A DNA stretch of 38,282 bases. Source: a virus. Under the pieces are notes generated by a model. That model worked only from the letters and a program-made list of their open reading frames with translations, made no database searches and was not told where the DNA came from. The DNA lies in IMG/VR virus record IMGVR_UViG_3300035698_007267, positions 1 through 38,282 of that record, one strand, 5' to 3'. Made by a program: the position numbers and the translations under genes. How positions within the stretch are numbered: position 1 is the first letter of the stretch; each line of letters begins with the position of its first letter. Positions 38,116 through 38,282 of the stretch are shown here, piece after piece.

Positions 38116-38144
38116 ATTATATTATGTGTGAAGTATCTTGTCTA
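38116..38144 (-). promoter_or_regulatory. Promoter of surface-modification/lysis operon, predicted leaderless
   Basis: The minus strand has TAGACA (38144-38139), a 17-bp spacer and TATAAT (38121-38116), then six bases and ATG at 38109. Both elements are close to consensus, and +1 falls on the start codon. It lies in the short gap between the glycine-rich adhesin stop (across the circular junction) and the methyltransferase gene. Confidence 0.75.
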
Positions 38145-38155
38145 CTAGGCTTACT

Positions 38156-38282
38156 CAATTATATTTCAGTAGCTTTGTTTTGGACTCCAGAAACTTTCTT
38201 TACTGAAACTGCACCCTGTACATAAGACTTAAAGTTCAAGTCCCAGTCTGTATCTCCACCCAAGTTAGCCCACACACCTGCC
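38156..38282. repeat. Terminal direct repeat, right copy (assembly overlap)
   Basis: Identical to 1-127, base for base. It contains the 3' coding end of the glycine-rich adhesin gene, so it adds no new gene. It confirms that the late leftward operon is continuous from base 4 to base 38109 on the circular map. Confidence 0.95.

Overview
The window is one complete tailed-phage genome, probably circular in the assembly. Bases 1-127 recur exactly at 38156-38282, so the unique sequence is 38,155 bp. DNA is AT-rich, the standard bacterial code fits every gene, and I found no tRNA, integrase, DNA polymerase or RNA polymerase. The gene set fits a short-tailed (podovirus-like) phage: portal, a probable head-tail adaptor, a propeller-like tail protein, HK97-type capsid, a 1,759-residue probable internal virion protein, and no classical tape measure or tail sheath. 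The host cannot be named. A peptidoglycan amidase and a D,D-carboxypeptidase-like enzyme show that it has peptidoglycan. Many genes seem to be transcribed without a leader, which fits a host that tolerates leaderless mRNA.

Layout: transcription diverges from an 80-bp control region (27802-27881). The rightward early operon (27882-33752) encodes a small excisionase/MerR-like HTH protein, several small unknowns, a structured intergenic RNA, a putative ssDNA-binding protein with an acidic tail, a PD-(D/E)XK nuclease, a membrane-anchored M15 peptidase and a DEAD-type helicase. The leftward strand starts with replication genes (27801-24889: CHC2 zinc finger, unknown, RuvC-like resolvase, zinc ribbon, TOPRIM-helicase). 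An array of ten TGACGATAAT-type repeats follows (24586-24852), the best candidate origin or Rep/regulator site. A middle set (24506-22450) includes a RadC-like protein. The late genes then run leftward: adaptor, portal, tail proteins, LysM protein, giant internal protein, TerS, TerL, scaffold, major capsid protein, decoration-type protein, collagen-like fibre and glycine-rich adhesin. The leftward set continues across the circular junction into methyltransferase, sulfotransferase, glycosyltransferase, three small membrane proteins and the amidase (38109-33805). It meets the early operon tail to tail at about 33.75-33.80 kb.

How it works together (inference): the HTH protein probably acts on phased CAAATAGA repeats that overlap both divergent promoters. 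TOPRIM-helicase, CHC2 protein, RuvC-like protein, nuclease and SSB-like protein recruit host polymerase and process DNA. A strong extended -10 promoter at 22.37-22.41 kb begins the virion block. The three surface-chemistry enzymes lie directly downstream of the collagen-like fibre and may modify it or the host glycan. The membrane proteins and amidase lyse the host.

Most unusual signals: (i) at least eight genes have a -10-like TANNNT hexamer exactly 6 nt before ATG, and four more at 7-9 nt, several made from the preceding stop codon; (ii) the divergent switch in which both transcripts are predicted to begin at the A of ATG; (iii) the iteron array; (iv) 17 copies of the 9-mer GCGWTAGCG, whose orientation flips near the iterons; (v) a multibranched RNA with an alternative pairing at 29198-29312. 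Two real small genes (7585-7743 and 26499-26672) lie in gaps that are easy to miss.
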